Positions 43,080 through 56,225 are shown, counted from the first letter of the stretch. The stretch: 64,000 nucleotides of DNA from Adiantum capillus-veneris (GCA_014529385.2 CM043971.1:30987209-31051208), one strand, 5' to 3'. The notes: a model not told the origin generated them from the letters alone. A program made the numbers and translations.

Positions 43080-43345
43080 GAGGAAGCAAAGGATGAAAAG
43101 AGAGAGGGGGGAGGGAGAGAGAGGAACATGGGAGAAGACAAGGGGGTAGTGGGGGAGAGAGAGAGAGAGAGAGTGGAGAAGGAGGAGAGAAGGGGGCAGG
43201 GAGGGAGAGGGAGGAACATGGGAGGAGAGAAGGGGACAGTGGGAGAGAGGGAGAGAGGGGAGGAGGAGGAGAGAAGGGGCAGGGAGGGAGAGGAGAGGGA
43301 GAAAGGAGGGAGGAGGAGGAGAGAAGAAAGGTTTTTTTTTTTTGG
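43080..43345. repeat. Purine-rich tract
   Basis: About 260 bp of plus-strand GGAGAGA-type sequence, ending in T runs. Frames here code only Arg/Glu/Gly or Ser/Pro/Leu strings. It resembles 1285-2640 in composition. Confidence 0.85.
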
Positions 43346-43755
43346 GGGAGTTTTTTTTTTTGAAAAATTGGACTTTTAGTGCTTGTAAGTTTAAACAAAT
43401 GTCAAAAAATACTTTTTTGATATGGATATATGTTGGGGAGGAGTTTTAAGTCAAAAAGAAGTAAAAATAACTTTTTTTTTAAAAAGTCAAATTTTGGCTC
43501 TTAGTGATCCACGTTTTTGATGATGTGGCCACACCTCTTTACTCACTTCACTTTCAAAAAGCTAGAGACAGAAGGTGACCTCTTAGGTCCACATCCTACA
43601 TGTGTCTAAAAAAAAGGCTAGAAAAGCCTACTCAAAACTAGCTTCTTGAATGCCTTTGTCCCCTTAACCCTACACACCATTAGCCTTAATCCCTAAAAAT
43701 TAGGATTCCTTACAAGGCCCATGCAAGGTTCATATTTCTCCTAATGGTTAATTAG
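43346..43755. repeat. Right arm of the diverged inverted repeat
   Basis: The reverse complement carries the same landmarks as 38536-38900. It ends directly at the inverted E2 LTR copy. Confidence 0.55.
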
Positions 43756-44715
43756 TGGGAGGTGTTGTAGCACGACCTAATCTCAACCCACACAAAATTA
43801 TTAAATCCGTGGATCGGCAACCTGGCTAGGGCATGGAAGCACGAGCATCGGATGAATAGAAATAAAGGATTCAAAAGATCACCTCTCCAATGCAAGTAGA
43901 GATTAGCCATGGCAAGACTAACTCTAAACCTACTCTAATCACTAATCAATCAACTCCTATACACATCAAGTCCATCGAAGTCCGACTTACCATAGACTAG
44001 AACTCCAAGCACACTAATAATAATCACACACTAATTACCACATGTCAATCATGGCACTTCATCAATAGCTACACACACAAGGTGAATGGTGCTAGAGCTT
44101 CATAAAACCTATCTACACACAAGCAAACAATAGGGCACACACACTAATTACAAGATTAAGACCCAACTTAATCAACCTAATTAGTGATGTTAAATATCAC
44201 AAATCAAATGGTTATGGAAGAATAGGAGTGGTTAATAGCAAGAAGTACATACATCTCTCAAATTTAGAATAATGAAAGTGTAATACTACTTCATGACAAG
44301 ATGAAATGAAGAGAAGAAGTAGACTAATGAGAAATTAAGAATTAGATTAATCAAGAAGAGCTTACTCTAATTACAATGATTAGCACTAGCCTCTTAAGCA
44401 TAAACATTAAGCTCAAGGCTAGGCCATAGAGCGAACACTCAAGAGAGAGAGAGAGAGAGAGAGAGATCTCTCAAAAGTGGATCCTCAAGAGTGGATACTC
44501 AAGAATGAAGCCTCCTTGCATAAAGGCTTTGAAGGCTTTCACCACCATCCCTTCTACTATGGGTTTAAGCTTGAGCCTTCTAACTAGCATATACAACTTT
44601 GGAACTCCAAGTGAGCCCAAGACTTATACAAAGTTAGTTGAAAATATTATGCACAACCATAGATATCTCCCGCTTTATGCACATTCGGTGTAGCCTGTGT
44701 TAGCCGCTGCTAACA
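43756..44715 (-). repeat. Inverted E2-family LTR, near-complete
   Basis: The reverse complement runs from TGTTAGCAGCGGCTAACA to CACCTCCCA, covering both halves of the E2 LTR without interruption. It thus shows the empty target site of the DNA element. A GA run lies at 44443-44466. No PBS or PPT follows and no flanking duplication is seen. Confidence 0.9.
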
Positions 44716-47700
44716 GCCTCTCTCTCAACTCTCAACTCTGAAAGCTCTAGAGCTTGCATGTGAGATTCCATGAGATCTGCATAGCGGAATTCCTTTTTGG
44801 TTTACCTCTATGAAAACGGACAAGGCTCGCTTACATTTTGGGCACGTTTAAGGAGGTGGAGCACTAGAACATAGCGGGATGCGTCGCAAAGGTTTCCAAC
44901 ACACAAACACCCCCTCGGTGGGAGACCTGCATGAAATTGTTCTCTTAAGCGGGTGTGCATCTACTTCCTTGGTGTAAGACATCTCAACAACGCACCTTAA
45001 TTTAGTATATACAAGCTAGCACCCATGATTTTTGATACCCTACCCTCTCTTTGCACTGCCCGCCATGGCCAATACCTTGGCTTCACATGGTGAGTGCCCA
45101 ATTCCCTTGATGGCCAGCCAAACATACCCTAATCTTAGGTGTCAAGGGTGCATATGGGTGTGCAATGCTGCATGACACGCAAGCCAGTTCGTAGCGGTAT
45201 CTTGAAAAGGCATGCCCATCATGCTTCTATGAATGACCAACCAACATGTGTAGTAATGTATGGCATCATTTATTTTCATTCTTGGTAGGTTTTCTTGACT
45301 CTGATGGGTCACAGACAAGCATGCAACCATGTGTAATGTGACGGACACAAACATTCTTTGGCACGATCAATCTCTCTCTCATGCATATGATGCATAACTC
45401 AACTATCAATTGCTACACAAAGCAAGGCTCAATTTAACTCCAAGGTGCTTGCCAAGTAGCAATTCAAAAAATCATTAGGGTGAATTGAAAAGGAATTCAA
45501 TGCTTGTAGTGGTCGCGTGATTTCAATGGCTTCAAAATTTCAAAAAACTCTCCACAATATACACACAGCAACCAAAAGTTGCAAGGGAATACATTCTTCT
45601 TCACTTGCATGGCATCAGGCAAAGAAAATGGACCAAGAAATGGTCATAAGGTTTGAAATTTCATGATTGACATGGTTTTTCTTACTCTACAAATGAGTTT
45701 ATGTTGCAAGAAGTCATGCGGAGGTTTCCAAAAATTATCTTCACCTCAAACATAGTGCGTTAGTCTAAGAGCGAGCACATGCTTTGAATGAACAACTAAC
45801 TATCTTTAATTATCAAACTCAAGGGTGAATTTCTCCCTTTTGAGATCTTGCAAGAAGAGCCAATTTCCAAAGCTCTCCCAAAGATATTTAGTTGACCATT
45901 GGACACGTTGGCAAAGGACTTAATAGCCCAAATACATTGCAATATCTACATTTCTTTTCACTTTTGGGTTTTGAAAGATAGAATATAGCTTGAAGTGGTT
46001 TCTAAAACCATTGAAGCTTGTATTTTGGCTAGCAATGAAAGCAAGGCAACTTCATCACAGTATGGCTATTATAACTTAATCCTTGCAATTTTTATCAAGC
46101 ATCAAAACACTCCAGTCTAGGTTCATTAGTGAACTATTACTATGTTCATTAGTGAATTATAATTATGTGAAACAAGGATTTAGTTTTATGTATTACATAA
46201 TGGCTTCCTGAGTTTGAGATATGGTATCAACGTTTGGACTTGAGAGCACTTTGCAAGTGTATATCAATGGTATTTCATTGGGTACTGGCATGAACCAAGC
46301 TAAGGGGATTATACGGTATATACGACCACTCTAAGTATATTAGACTGAAATTTACTCTCCAGCAAGCATTTGCTTCTTGATTTTGCGATAGCTTGCACCA
46401 AACAAGCAGCAATGTTGGAAAATTTCATGGCATGAACCAAGCGAAGGGGCTTACACCGCACACATGACAGCCCTTATATATCAAAATCCATGGCTATCAA
46501 TTGGATTCAAGCAAGGACTACCAATCAAATTGAAATTCACTCTCCAACAAGCATTTGATTATCAGATTGTGACAAGTTGCACCAAACAAGCAACAACATT
46601 GGAAATCTTCAAATTTTTGTTGTTTTTATGAGTTTAAAACCTCTAATTTGGAAAGTAACATAACTTGCACAATGAGGTTCTTTGAAAGGAAGCAAGGCTT
46701 CTTCCTCATGCCAAAGCCATGTTTGTTGAGTTGGAATCAACAACAACGCACCAAGGACTGGGGTTTTGGCACCGTGGGATACAATTTCCTATCTTCTATA
46801 TGACAAGGTCAAACTGCGTTGTATCAATGTAGTTCTACATAGCAAAAGGCACTTAAGAGTAGCAACTATATCAAGGACATCATTTCCCCTATTGGTTGGT
46901 TATTTTGTTGATACTTGCCAAGATGGGTTTTTTAAAAATTCATCTTCTAAAGCATTGGAGTCTCAAAATCACTTTAGAATAGTTAAGATATTGTTTGCTT
47001 TTAGTGATGTTCAATGACAATTGTTAAGGAATTAACCACAACCTCTATCCAATAGAGCTTAAAGTTAGTATATTTTCTAATAAATTCATGGATTTTATTG
47101 ACTCAAAAATGTTTTTCAAAAGATGACTAAAGAATTCCATATAAACAAAGATTTATCAAAACTAAACATTTGTTTTGGCCGAAAGTATACAAGAAACCTT
47201 AGTCAAAACTTTACAAACCAGCTTCTATTTTCTCTAAATCATTTGATCAAAGTGAAGAATATGGTTTCCTTACTCATAAAAGGTTTACAAGATTCCTTGT
47301 AAAGTTTGAACTTTTTAGTAGCCATGTAGTCACCACAGAGACTAGTTTTGTCAGACACACCCTTTATAGAGATTTTTTTATGAAAGGTCTTAATCATATT
47401 CCTCTAGTCCCTTTTAATCTCAACCTAGTAGTCAAAGAATTCTCTAAAGGATGAAAATCACTTTGTCACATTTTTGGCATGGAAGGTAAGAATACTCACT
47501 ATAAATAAATTCGAGACAACATTAGTCAAACAATTCTCTAAAGGATGAAAATTGCTTTGTCATATTTCTGGCATGGAGGATAAGAATAATCACTATAATA
47601 CATTGGAGAGGGAATTACAGAAATGTTTAAACAAAAACTTTCGTTTCACAAACAAAACCAAACTCCTTGGCTCAAAAACCTAGATTTAATGAATGAAATT

Positions 47701-47847
47701 TTGTATCTTTTGAATTTCATTTTTATCTATGGTCTGGATAAGTCAGCCCAAACACCAGTCTTTATGTCTAAAAAGCTTATTAGAATGGCCGCCAGGAAAA
47801 GACTAGAATCCCCTCAGTTGACACCAATCAACATGGCTAAAATTTAA
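44716..47847. other. Non-coding region with a 94-bp tandem duplication
   Basis: No recognisable gene. GGCATGAACCAAGC with a following AAGGGG-TTA phrase repeats at about 46288 and 46430, and CTCTCCA-CAAGCATTTG at 46355 and 46540. A tandem pair of about 94 bp (AGTCAAA-AATTCTCTAAAGG) starts at 47430 and 47524. The small frame at 47623-47847 is not recognised. Confidence 0.5.
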
Positions 47848-48577
47848 TGTAACGGGAACGGCCTATGAACTTTGAGAATAGCGGATTTAAGAGAATTAGA
47901 GTGAGCATTTTTGTGAGATTACTTTGAGAACTTGGAGGGTGATCTTAATTGATGGTAACAACATAAACATAGTACTTAATTAACTTGGCATGAACAATAC
48001 TTTTACAACAGAGAGAGTATTAGAGAACATGACAATCGATGAGGACCGGATTTACTTGGATCCGGTCCCCCCTCCAAAAGGCGTTTGTTATAGATTCTCC
48101 CATCAAGAGAGGCTTTGTTACAATACAATATTTGTGTTCCATGTGACTTTGATGATGCTATGAAGATGGAAAGCTTTAAGCATCATGAGCTTGACATAAA
48201 ATTTACAAAAAGCATTCACTATCCCAAGCCTCAGTCCCAAGGCCTCAAACACCTTCGAAGGTGGAGAAAGCTAGCGGGGAATGAGGGTAGGGAAGAGGAA
48301 GAAGAAACATTCCATAGGAGAAAGAAATAGTTCCTCACTTATCATCACTCTTCTTGCTAGCATAACATGATAGCATAGTAATGAAGATGAAAAAGATGGC
48401 AATCTTAAGCATTGAAGCATGGCTCTTGGTTGGATTTGCATTCCATAGCCAAGAGTGTTGGTGTAGGCTCTCCACTTCTCAACAAAATTGGAGAAGGAGA
48501 TGGATCTTTTGCATTTTGCACTCCACACAATGAGAGAATGTGAGTGTGTGTGTGGGAGAGTATACCCCCCCTCTCAT

Positions 48578-48636
<59 letters not shown>

Positions 48637-49305
48637 TTATTTTATTATTTCCTTTGGACATGTGTCCTCTTTTTCCTCTTTGAGAGAAAGAACTTGAATA
48701 TTTATTCTTATGTATCTAAATTCTCATTGGAACCTTTTAAAACCTATGCAATAGCATTCAAACACATCATGAGGGCCACATGTGAAGGATCATTTGAACA
48801 TGTGTCTTTTATGCTTATTAAGTCATTTGGTTGAATGGAATACTTCAAGGACCTACTCAATCAAGCATGGCACGTTCATGTCTCTTGAGAGTTATCTTTG
48901 AATTGTATACTTCAAGAACTTTAATCATTTAAGCATGTGAAAAATACCTCAAGTTTTTGGGTAAAGTCCCACTAAAACTTAGCAAGCCAACAAGCACCTC
49001 ATGCTTGGGTAGGATTCACACCTTAAGGTCAGCTCTAGCTTGCCTAAGGTCAAAGGACTTTTGAACACTAACTTTTGGAGGTCCATAATGAAGCTAACCC
49101 TACGGTCTTTAAGCTCCATTAGGTAGCATTTCTCTTTGACAGACCATCTCTCATTTGGACCCCTTTACCATTGGCCCCGTGTTGAGATAGATCCGTAAGC
49201 AAATGTCTATATTCTAACCCTTGTTCCCATTTATTATCCCACATTAAATGATCAGTTTAATACAAGAAAGTCATTTGGGTTGGTTAGATATTAGATTTTA
49301 TGACA
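47848..49305 (-). repeat. E4 3' LTR (copy C)
   Basis: 1,458 bp with TG...CA ends (TGTAACGGGAACGG to TTTATGACA). Contains a (CT)n run at about 48576-48632 and the shared GAGGACCGGATTTA block. It is the reference copy for family A-D. Confidence 0.93.
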
Positions 49306-49306
49306 T

Positions 49307-49320
49307 GACCTCTCTCTTGA
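49307..49320 (-). other. E4 polypurine tract
   Basis: The minus strand reads TCAAGAGAGAGGTC next to the inner LTR edge. Confidence 0.7.
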
Positions 49321-49680
49321 AATCATAGTCGTCCTCGACTATGAGGTAAAAGAGATAAAGCCATACTCATTTGTCAATTTGTCTTAGCGGGTAGAGGATC
49401 CCTTTTTACCCTACGACATCATTCCAAGATGTATGACTAATATATTTGGTGCTTGGGAGACATAGGTGTCGCAAGCATGTCTTCTCTTTAGTCCATTTCA
49501 ACCTCCCAAGTAGAATGACAAATTCTACATGGTGTTTGCGAGACATCATCATGACAAACATGATTCTTAGTATGCATACTACTTAAATTTGTGCACAATA
49601 AAGAGAGAATTAGTCTTATAAGACAAAAACATTGATCATTTAAAAGAAACATGTACATCAGCTTACTCTAATGTAGCATT
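49321..49680 (-). other. E4 3' untranslated region
   Basis: Non-coding DNA between the end of the chromodomain frame and the PPT. Nothing is recognised. Confidence 0.45.
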
Positions 49681-50040
49681 GTAAGTGTTGACAAGGTTCA
49701 TATTATCCTTAAGTTGGATTCCTTGCATCCATCTAGAATCTTCAAAAGGATAATTTTTAAACTTAATAAGATACCATTGGATAATCTTACCATGTTGTAG
49801 TACCTTGTCTCCATGCCAAAGGATAGCTTTGGGTTGTAGCACCTCCTCTTAACTTCAATTTCGGGAGGGTCTTCAACAATTGGTTCATTTGGAGGCTCTC
49901 GTTTGTAGGGCTTAAGTAGGCTCACATGAAAAGCATTGTGTATGAGCCAATGGTTAGGCAACTTGAGTTGATAAGCCACCTCATTGATTGGCTTCAAAAT
50001 TTTAAAAGGACCATAGTATCCTTTTTGTTAGTTTAGCATA
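49681..50040 (-). pseudogene. E4 integrase C-terminus and chromodomain
   Basis: The frame at 49698-49997 shows VAYQLKLPNHWLIHNAFHVS and LLKPYKREPP, the conserved GPY-type end of chromovirus integrases. A frameshift near 49860 moves the sequence to another frame, which reads QHGKIIQWYLIKFKNYPFED, the core of a chromodomain (ending SRWMQG). In this family the chromodomain steers insertion to marked chromatin. A stop lies upstream near 50020. Confidence 0.85.
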
Positions 50041-50218
50041 ATACTTTTGATGGCCCGTAGGATTTTTGCCTATAATTTGCCTCAATCGAGCCTTAGGAAA
50101 TAAGACCCAATCATTTTCTTTGAACGTTAAGGTCCTTCTGTGCTTGTCAGCAGTAGCTTTTTTCCTTAGTTGAGAGATGGATATAGCTTCCTTAATCTTT
50201 TGAAAAGATGCTTACAGG

Positions 50219-51267
50219 TCACGGCTTCTCATCGGCAACGAAGATCTTCCCATGTACTTTAAGTAGCAAGGGACTTTTAGGTCTTCCCTCTATGATTTCA
50301 AAAGGTGTTTTTATTGTAGAAGTACGAATAGTATTATTATACGCATACTCTACAAGAGGTAAGTACTTTTCCCATTGTGAGCATTGATCTACTTTTGTAA
50401 CATAGGTCTTTAGTAGATCAAGAATCGTAAGATTGCCTATCTCGCTTTGTCCATCTGTTTGTGGGTGATAGGCCGAAGAGAAATTCAATCTTGTACCTAG
50501 AGACCTTTCCAAAAATTACTAGTCATTCTAGGATCTCTATCTGACACGATGGATGTTGGCAATCCATGGTGTTTGAAAGTATGGGATATGAAGAGAGTTG
50601 TCATTTGGTGTGCCTTAATAGTCTTCTTGACAGGGATAAAGTGTGCTTGCTTGCTAAACCTGTCGACTATTGTCCATATTTTCATATTTCCATGGATAGA
50701 CTTGGGTAATCCAAAGATAAAATCCATGGATATACTCTCCCATGGTGAATTAGGGATGGGCAATGGAAGGAGTAATCCAGGTTTCTTCCCTCTACCATAT
50801 TTACTCTTTTGGCATACCACACATTTTGAAACATACTCTTGTATGTCCACATTCATGGTAGGCCAATAGAAATACGTCTCTACTCCTTCAAGAGTAGGTT
50901 GAATGCCTCTATGCCCCGCATAGGGAGGAGCATGGGATTCATACATGACTTTCTCACGAAGAGAGTGGGTAACACATAGCCTATTTCCATGGAGAAGATA
51001 ACCATCCTGCAAGGTGAATGGTGCCTCTTTCTTTCCCAAAGCAAGGGCTGACATTATGTCTTTAAAGTCAAGCTCAATAGCATACTCATCTACTATAGAA
51101 GATAGATCATTGTGAGTTGCTATAGACAGAGCATTAACTTTTGGTCGTCGTGATAGTGCATTGGCCACTTGATTGTGCTTACCAGCAATGTGAGCAATGT
51201 GGAAATTAAATTGCGAAATAAAATTTTCCCACCTCATTTGTTTGTCGGAAAGCTTTGTTTGCATCAT
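50219..51267 (-). pseudogene. E4 RNase H end and integrase
   Basis: 51267-50497 begins with the end of RNase H (HIAGKHNQVANALSRR). The integrase zinc domain follows (ESH-x-GHRG with CVVCQKSKYG), then the core with first Asp in SMDFIFGLP and second Asp in VSDRDPRM. A frameshift near 50500 leads to 50512-50219, with the catalytic Glu in HPQTDGQSEIGN. All three catalytic residues are present but split between frames. Confidence 0.92.
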
Positions 51268-52632
51268 GAAGTACTCAAGACTTTGATGGTCTATTCATAA
51301 AATGAATGGAGTCCCAATTAAATAGTGCTTCCATGTGTCTAGAGCATGTAGAACAATAAAAGCTCTTTCTCATAAATGCACAAGACTTGTTCATCCGTAT
51401 TGAGCCTTCACCTCTCATATGCTATGGCATGAGCAAGAGTGCTCCAAGGCAATCACCACAAGTATCACATTGTACCTCAAACGGATTTGAGAGATCTAGA
51501 AGCATGAGGATTGGTTGAGAGGTAAGCTTCTCTTTGAGCTTGTCAAAAGATTTTTGCTCCTTAGCAGTCCATGAATACTTAACGTTCTTCTTTGTTAAGT
51601 CATGTAATGGTCCTGCTATTTGAGAAAATTTTGCTATGATACATCTATAGTATGCACACATACCAATAAGCTTCTTAGCTCATGTAGATTCCTTGGATTA
51701 GCCCATGCTTTTATTACCTATAACTTTGATGGATCTATACGGATACCATCTTGAGAGATAATATGACCTAAGTATTGAATATCTTGAAGGAAAAATTCGC
51801 TTTTCTTTTGGTTGAGAAAAAGCTTGTTCTCCCTCAATGAAAAATCACTTGTAAATGTTTCTTGTGCTCCTCCAAGGACTTGGAGTAGATGATGATATCA
51901 TCAAAGAACACTCAAGTGAATTTGCGGTAGGGTCTAGATATTTTCTCCATCAAATGATTGAATGTGGCAGGTGCATTGTTCAAGCCAAAAGGCATGACTA
52001 GATATTCATAAAGATCAAACGTTGTACAAAACATGGTCTTTATGATATATTCCTCCACTATTCTTATTTGATGATAGCCACTTTTAAGGTCAATCCTATT
52101 GAAGTAGGTAGAGCCTTGTAGCTTATCAAATAGATCTTATACTCGAGGTACAGGAATTTTTTTTTTGATAGTGATATGGTTTAGTGCACGATAGTCCACA
52201 CACATGCGATATGTACCATCTTTCTTGTGCACTAAAAGGACTGGAGAACAAAAGGGAGAGGACCTAGGCCTCACCATCCCTTTGTCTACCAAATCTTGTA
52301 CTTGCCTCATAATCTCCTCTTGTTGATCTTGGGAAACTCAATAAGGAGCCTTGTTAGGCGGTGAGCTTCCTGATAGGAGCTCAATTTGTTTGTAATTCCA
52401 TTTTGAAGGTAATTCAATAGGGATATCATCAATGAACACATCTTTGAATACTTTTAGAAAGTTAGGCACGTCTAACTCTTCTTAATTCCTACCATTTTCA
52501 CTTGATAAACCATTAGCGTCATTAGTGGATTCTTTGAAAAAAAATCATGTACACAGAAATCGAGCTTTTCATTGACTTATCAAAAGCTGGTGGATTTAGA
52601 AGTGGTATAGTAAGACCACACTCATTAGCATT
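51268..52632 (-). pseudogene. E4 reverse transcriptase and RNase H, degenerate
   Basis: RT blocks are readable across several frames with stops: [45 protein letters not shown] and the catalytic FFDDIIIYS (near 51895), with a TGA just before the latter. The RNase H start (WTAKEQKSFDKLKEKL) is at 51422-51661. The upstream end near 52632 is cut by the nested insert. Confidence 0.88.
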
Positions 52633-52639
52633 GTAAGGT

Positions 52640-55440
52640 CTCTACTTTCGAATTTCACACAAGTTCTATTACGTATTTGAATTTTTTTAAAACCATCACT
52701 CATTATTTAAGATATTCGAGTTCAAATTATGAATCGTAGGTTGAGAAAACCTAGAATTTAAAATTTACGCTACAAAATTCTGACATGTTTAGCTATATGA
52801 ATCAATAACTAACTTATTGCAAGACTTATTTACTGATTGTAGAATTTTCTTTTACTACTATAAAGTTAATATAAGACTGTAAAGTTTAACTTAAAAATGT
52901 AAAGTAAATTATCATTAAAGAAATAAATAAAATAATTAAAAAGACAAAAGAATACACAGGGATGACAAATGAAGGTACATGGACTCACCTGGACTCACAT
53001 AGGAGGGGACAAAGTGGGACACACTGTCACATGAAAAGGAGAGGCTAGTCTTGACTAATCTTAATGAGGGGGGATTGTGTGGCCTTATCTTTTGATGATA
53101 ATGACAAAGTGGTCAAGCTAATGGGTACCATAAGGGTACCAAAAACGCGGGTATGATTTTTGGGGAAAATTTTTTATTTTTATTAAAAAAATTAAAAAAA
53201 TTTTGGAAAAAAAAAGCTGGACGTTTTCTTTTGCGTTATAAATAGAGCATCCATGCTCACACTTTAGACATAGAGATTTCCTCTATAGCGCTCACGAAGT
53301 GCTGTCACTTATCTTAGAGAGAAGGCGTCCACAAACCACTAAGAGAGCAAAAACTCTAGTGGACTAATAAGGTGCGTATTAATTAAGCATTCAATTAACT
53401 TTAGGAATGATGTATGTGTGCTATCTCTTACTCTAATCTCTCTACTAGATTAGTAAGATTCAATTAGTTTTAAGAAGGATATGTGTGTGTGTGCTATCTC
53501 TTACTCTAATCTCTCTAATAGATTAGTAAGATTCAATTAGTTTTAAGAAGGATATGTGTGTGTGTGTGTGTGTGCTATCTTTTTACTCTAATCTCTCTAC
53601 TAGATAGTAACATTCAATTAGTTTTAAGAAGGATATGTGTGTATGTGTGCTATCTCTTACTCTAATTTCTCTAATAGATTAGTAAGATTCAATTAGCTTT
53701 AAGAAGGATATGTGTGTGTGCGTGCTATCTTACTCTAATTTCTCTAATAGATTAGTAAGATTCAATTAACTTTAGAAAAGATGTGAGTGTATGTTTTCTC
53801 TTACTCTAATCTCTCTAAGTATACCTACTCTCTCTAGTTAGTACATCTTCACTATTAACTTATGTATAGTTATTTGAAAGTTAATACATAAGAGAACTCA
53901 TCTTATTCTTATTACATATGATGGAATTATCATTCAACAATTTTATTGTCAATTAGATTAAGTAGAATTTTGAATAATACTAAAAATTGATTTAGTTGAA
54001 GTATAGAAGTGGAAGTTAGAATTGGATTAGAAATGTCATGCATAAAAGTAATGCAATCCTAAACTTTCACTCGTAGTTTACACACTTAATTTTTGATTAA
54101 TTACGATTAGCAAATATTTGATGTATAGAAATTAGATGTAGAACAACAACACTAAGTGTGAATCCAAGTTGACGAGGGTTCAAATTACAGACTCTCTTTG
54201 GAAACAAGAAGACTACTAGGAAAATTGACCAATTTAAAGTTCTAAGTGTATAACATAAGTGTAGTATAAAAAAATGGCTCCAAAGCGTGCTCGAACCCAA
54301 GGAACTAATGATCATGAAACTGGTACAAGTAACGGGGAAACTCCTGCGGAACATGTTATGTCTCCACCAATCAGAGCTATGGTATAGGTTAGTATTGCAG
54401 TTTCAAGTTATGCATCATTGCATATGTGAGACCATAGGAATATATTATTTACCTTATGAAAAGAAAACACGGACCGAAACCAAGGGGCTTAACCCCAAGA
54501 AATTCGGCATATGTTTGACAAGTAGGAAAGAATGTCTAGTTAAATTGGTTGCTATAGGATAGACTGTTTGTCCAAAACCTTCGGTATGGTTTCTCTCAAG
54601 TCTCTCTACTTATTAGCGTTGGTATTATGTGGCAGTTGCCGAGGCGTGAGATGACGCCCAGGATGGCACCGCTGATGCTGTGGTGGGAGTACACCCAGAT
54701 TAGCCCAGCTGGATACTGCAGTTTTGTTTTGCCATGGCGTAAGGATGACGCCCAGATTGACACCGTTGTTGTTGTGGCGGGAGTACGTCCAGATTAGCAC
54801 AACGAGTACTTGTCGAGCGGTATGGGACGCTCATGAGGACAAGGGTTTTTATAAATAATGTATATACTGATCGGACATAATAGTGCCAGTAGAGATTCTT
54901 GAGTGAACCTAATCCAAGGGTTGTTGGTTTAAAATTGGACGACTTCTTGTTTAACTATTGTTTGTAATATTGTTTGAAGGGCTGTTTTAACGAACCAGAA
55001 TCATAAATAAAGTAAAGGAACATGTATGTTTAAACAGTGTGGTAGTAATTAGATAATAAAAGAAGGGTGAGTGTGGTGTGAAAAGTGGGAGAATGATACC
55101 CCGACGGTATCATTCTATGGACGGGTGGACCCGATGAGTCGGGTAGCTTTCCAACGCTAGAAATTGTTTTTTTCTTAAGTCATAAATCTTAAAAGAGACA
55201 AACCTTGGCGGCTGTGCTTCTGAAACATGGGAAAAAAAGCGCACAGGTTGGTCACTCTAAGATTTATATTTTAAGGTATAATTGATTATAGATAGTTTTT
55301 AGATAGGGTTATGGTGGTCACGCTCCGCCATAGCGAGATAGGACCAATCCTTCACTAACGGTTCATGCCTGTGGCTACGTAGTAGTTAAAACAATGTCCG
55401 TTGGTTTTTCCTTCTCAGGATTGGAGACCTATCAAAGGTA
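52640..55440 (+). mobile_element. Insert within E4, unclassified
   Basis: It separates the E4 protease (ends 55452) from its RT linker (starts about 52632), which should be adjacent. Plus-strand signals: TATAAATAG near 53237, the tandem array at 53390-53835, and a gag-like start MAPKRARTQGTNDHETG at 54272 with a stop about 40 codons later. A two-copy GATGACGCCC-type repeat follows (54651 and 54746), then small hairpins at 55091-55135. It looks like a non-autonomous retroelement, but LTRs and target copies were not identified. Confidence 0.5.
53390..53835 (+). repeat. Tandem array, about six units
   Basis: Units of about 70-85 bp contain ATTCAATTAGTTTTAAGAAG, a variable (TG)n, GCTATCTCTTACTCTAAT and CTCTCTA-TAGATTAGTAAG. 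Unit length varies mainly through the TG run. It begins about 150 bp downstream of a TATAAATAG motif. Confidence 0.93.
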
Positions 55441-55451
55441 CTCCGCTCCTC

Positions 55452-55832
55452 TCAAAAAGGGGCAGGGACCTCACAAGTATCTATATACATGTTCTTTCCC
55501 ATGTAGGTGAAGTAGATTCTCCTTTTAGGGAACTTCATGTTGGCAGCCATGCGATCAAACCAGGGCGTCCCTAGGATAGCATCCTCATGTTGGAGACGAG
55601 AGATGAAAAAGTATTCTTTGTCGACATAGCTTTGGACATGAAGCCTCAACTTCCCAATCAAGGGAGTAACGGAGGCTTGCTGTCCCTTGAAAGCTGTCTC
55701 AACTGTTATAATATCTCCCATCGCAAAAGCTGTGTCAACTGTTATAATATCTCCCATCTCAAAAGCATAAATGCCCAACTTGATGGCCAAATCCATTGAT
55801 ATGAAGTTGTGAGTAGAGCCAAGGTCAAACAA
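55452..55832 (-). pseudogene. E4 protease (retropepsin-like)
   Basis: The frame shows FDLGSTHNFIS, where the usual plant motif is D-S-G-S-T; the middle residue is Leu, so activity is doubtful. A 36-bp in-frame tandem duplication gives the sequence MGDIITVxTAF twice (about 55682-55753). The flap and ILGTPWFD region follow, the conserved C-terminal part of the domain. It continues from the zinc-knuckle gag segment. Confidence 0.85.
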
Positions 55833-55868
55833 GATGAAGGCATCATGCTTCCTTACCTTTCCCCAAGC

Positions 55869-56225
55869 CTAGGAGAGAGGTGATCCTTTGCAATGAGCAT
55901 CCTCTTTTGGAGCTTCGATAGTGGAAGCTCTAGGAGTCTCATTGCGAGCATTTCTTTTGGGGCAAGAACAATAACCATGTCCTTGCTCCCCACACCTAAA
56001 ACATTTGTGATACTTGCAAAAAGTTTCAAGCTCTTCAGGAGAGAGTTTATTTTTACCTTTGTAAACTCCTTTCTCCTTGGACCGATTGTTGTTGTTGTTG
56101 TTGGAATGGCCTTGGGAAGAATTTTGGGCATTAATTTTTCCCTTTGCATCACCTTTGTCTTTGTTTTCCATGGGCTTGACAATCCGTCTAGCCCCTTGTT
56201 GGAAATTGATGCGTGAAGCAACCAT
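55869..56225 (-). pseudogene. E4 gag, zinc-knuckle segment
   Basis: Contains CFRCGEQGHGYCSC, a classical C-x2-C-x4-H-x4-C knuckle, after an Asn/Lys-rich stretch with a short Asn run. The next frame, the protease, starts about 40 bp downstream. Confidence 0.85.

Noticed and set aside
47623-47847. 74-codon ORF before the E4 LTR
   Set aside because: No domain, no homologous frame elsewhere in the window, and surrounded by non-coding repeats.
55091-55160. Hammerhead ribozyme (GATGAG followed by GAAA)
   Set aside because: The core CTGATGA is not intact (CCGATGA), and the bases between do not form the required stem II. It reads better as simple hairpins.
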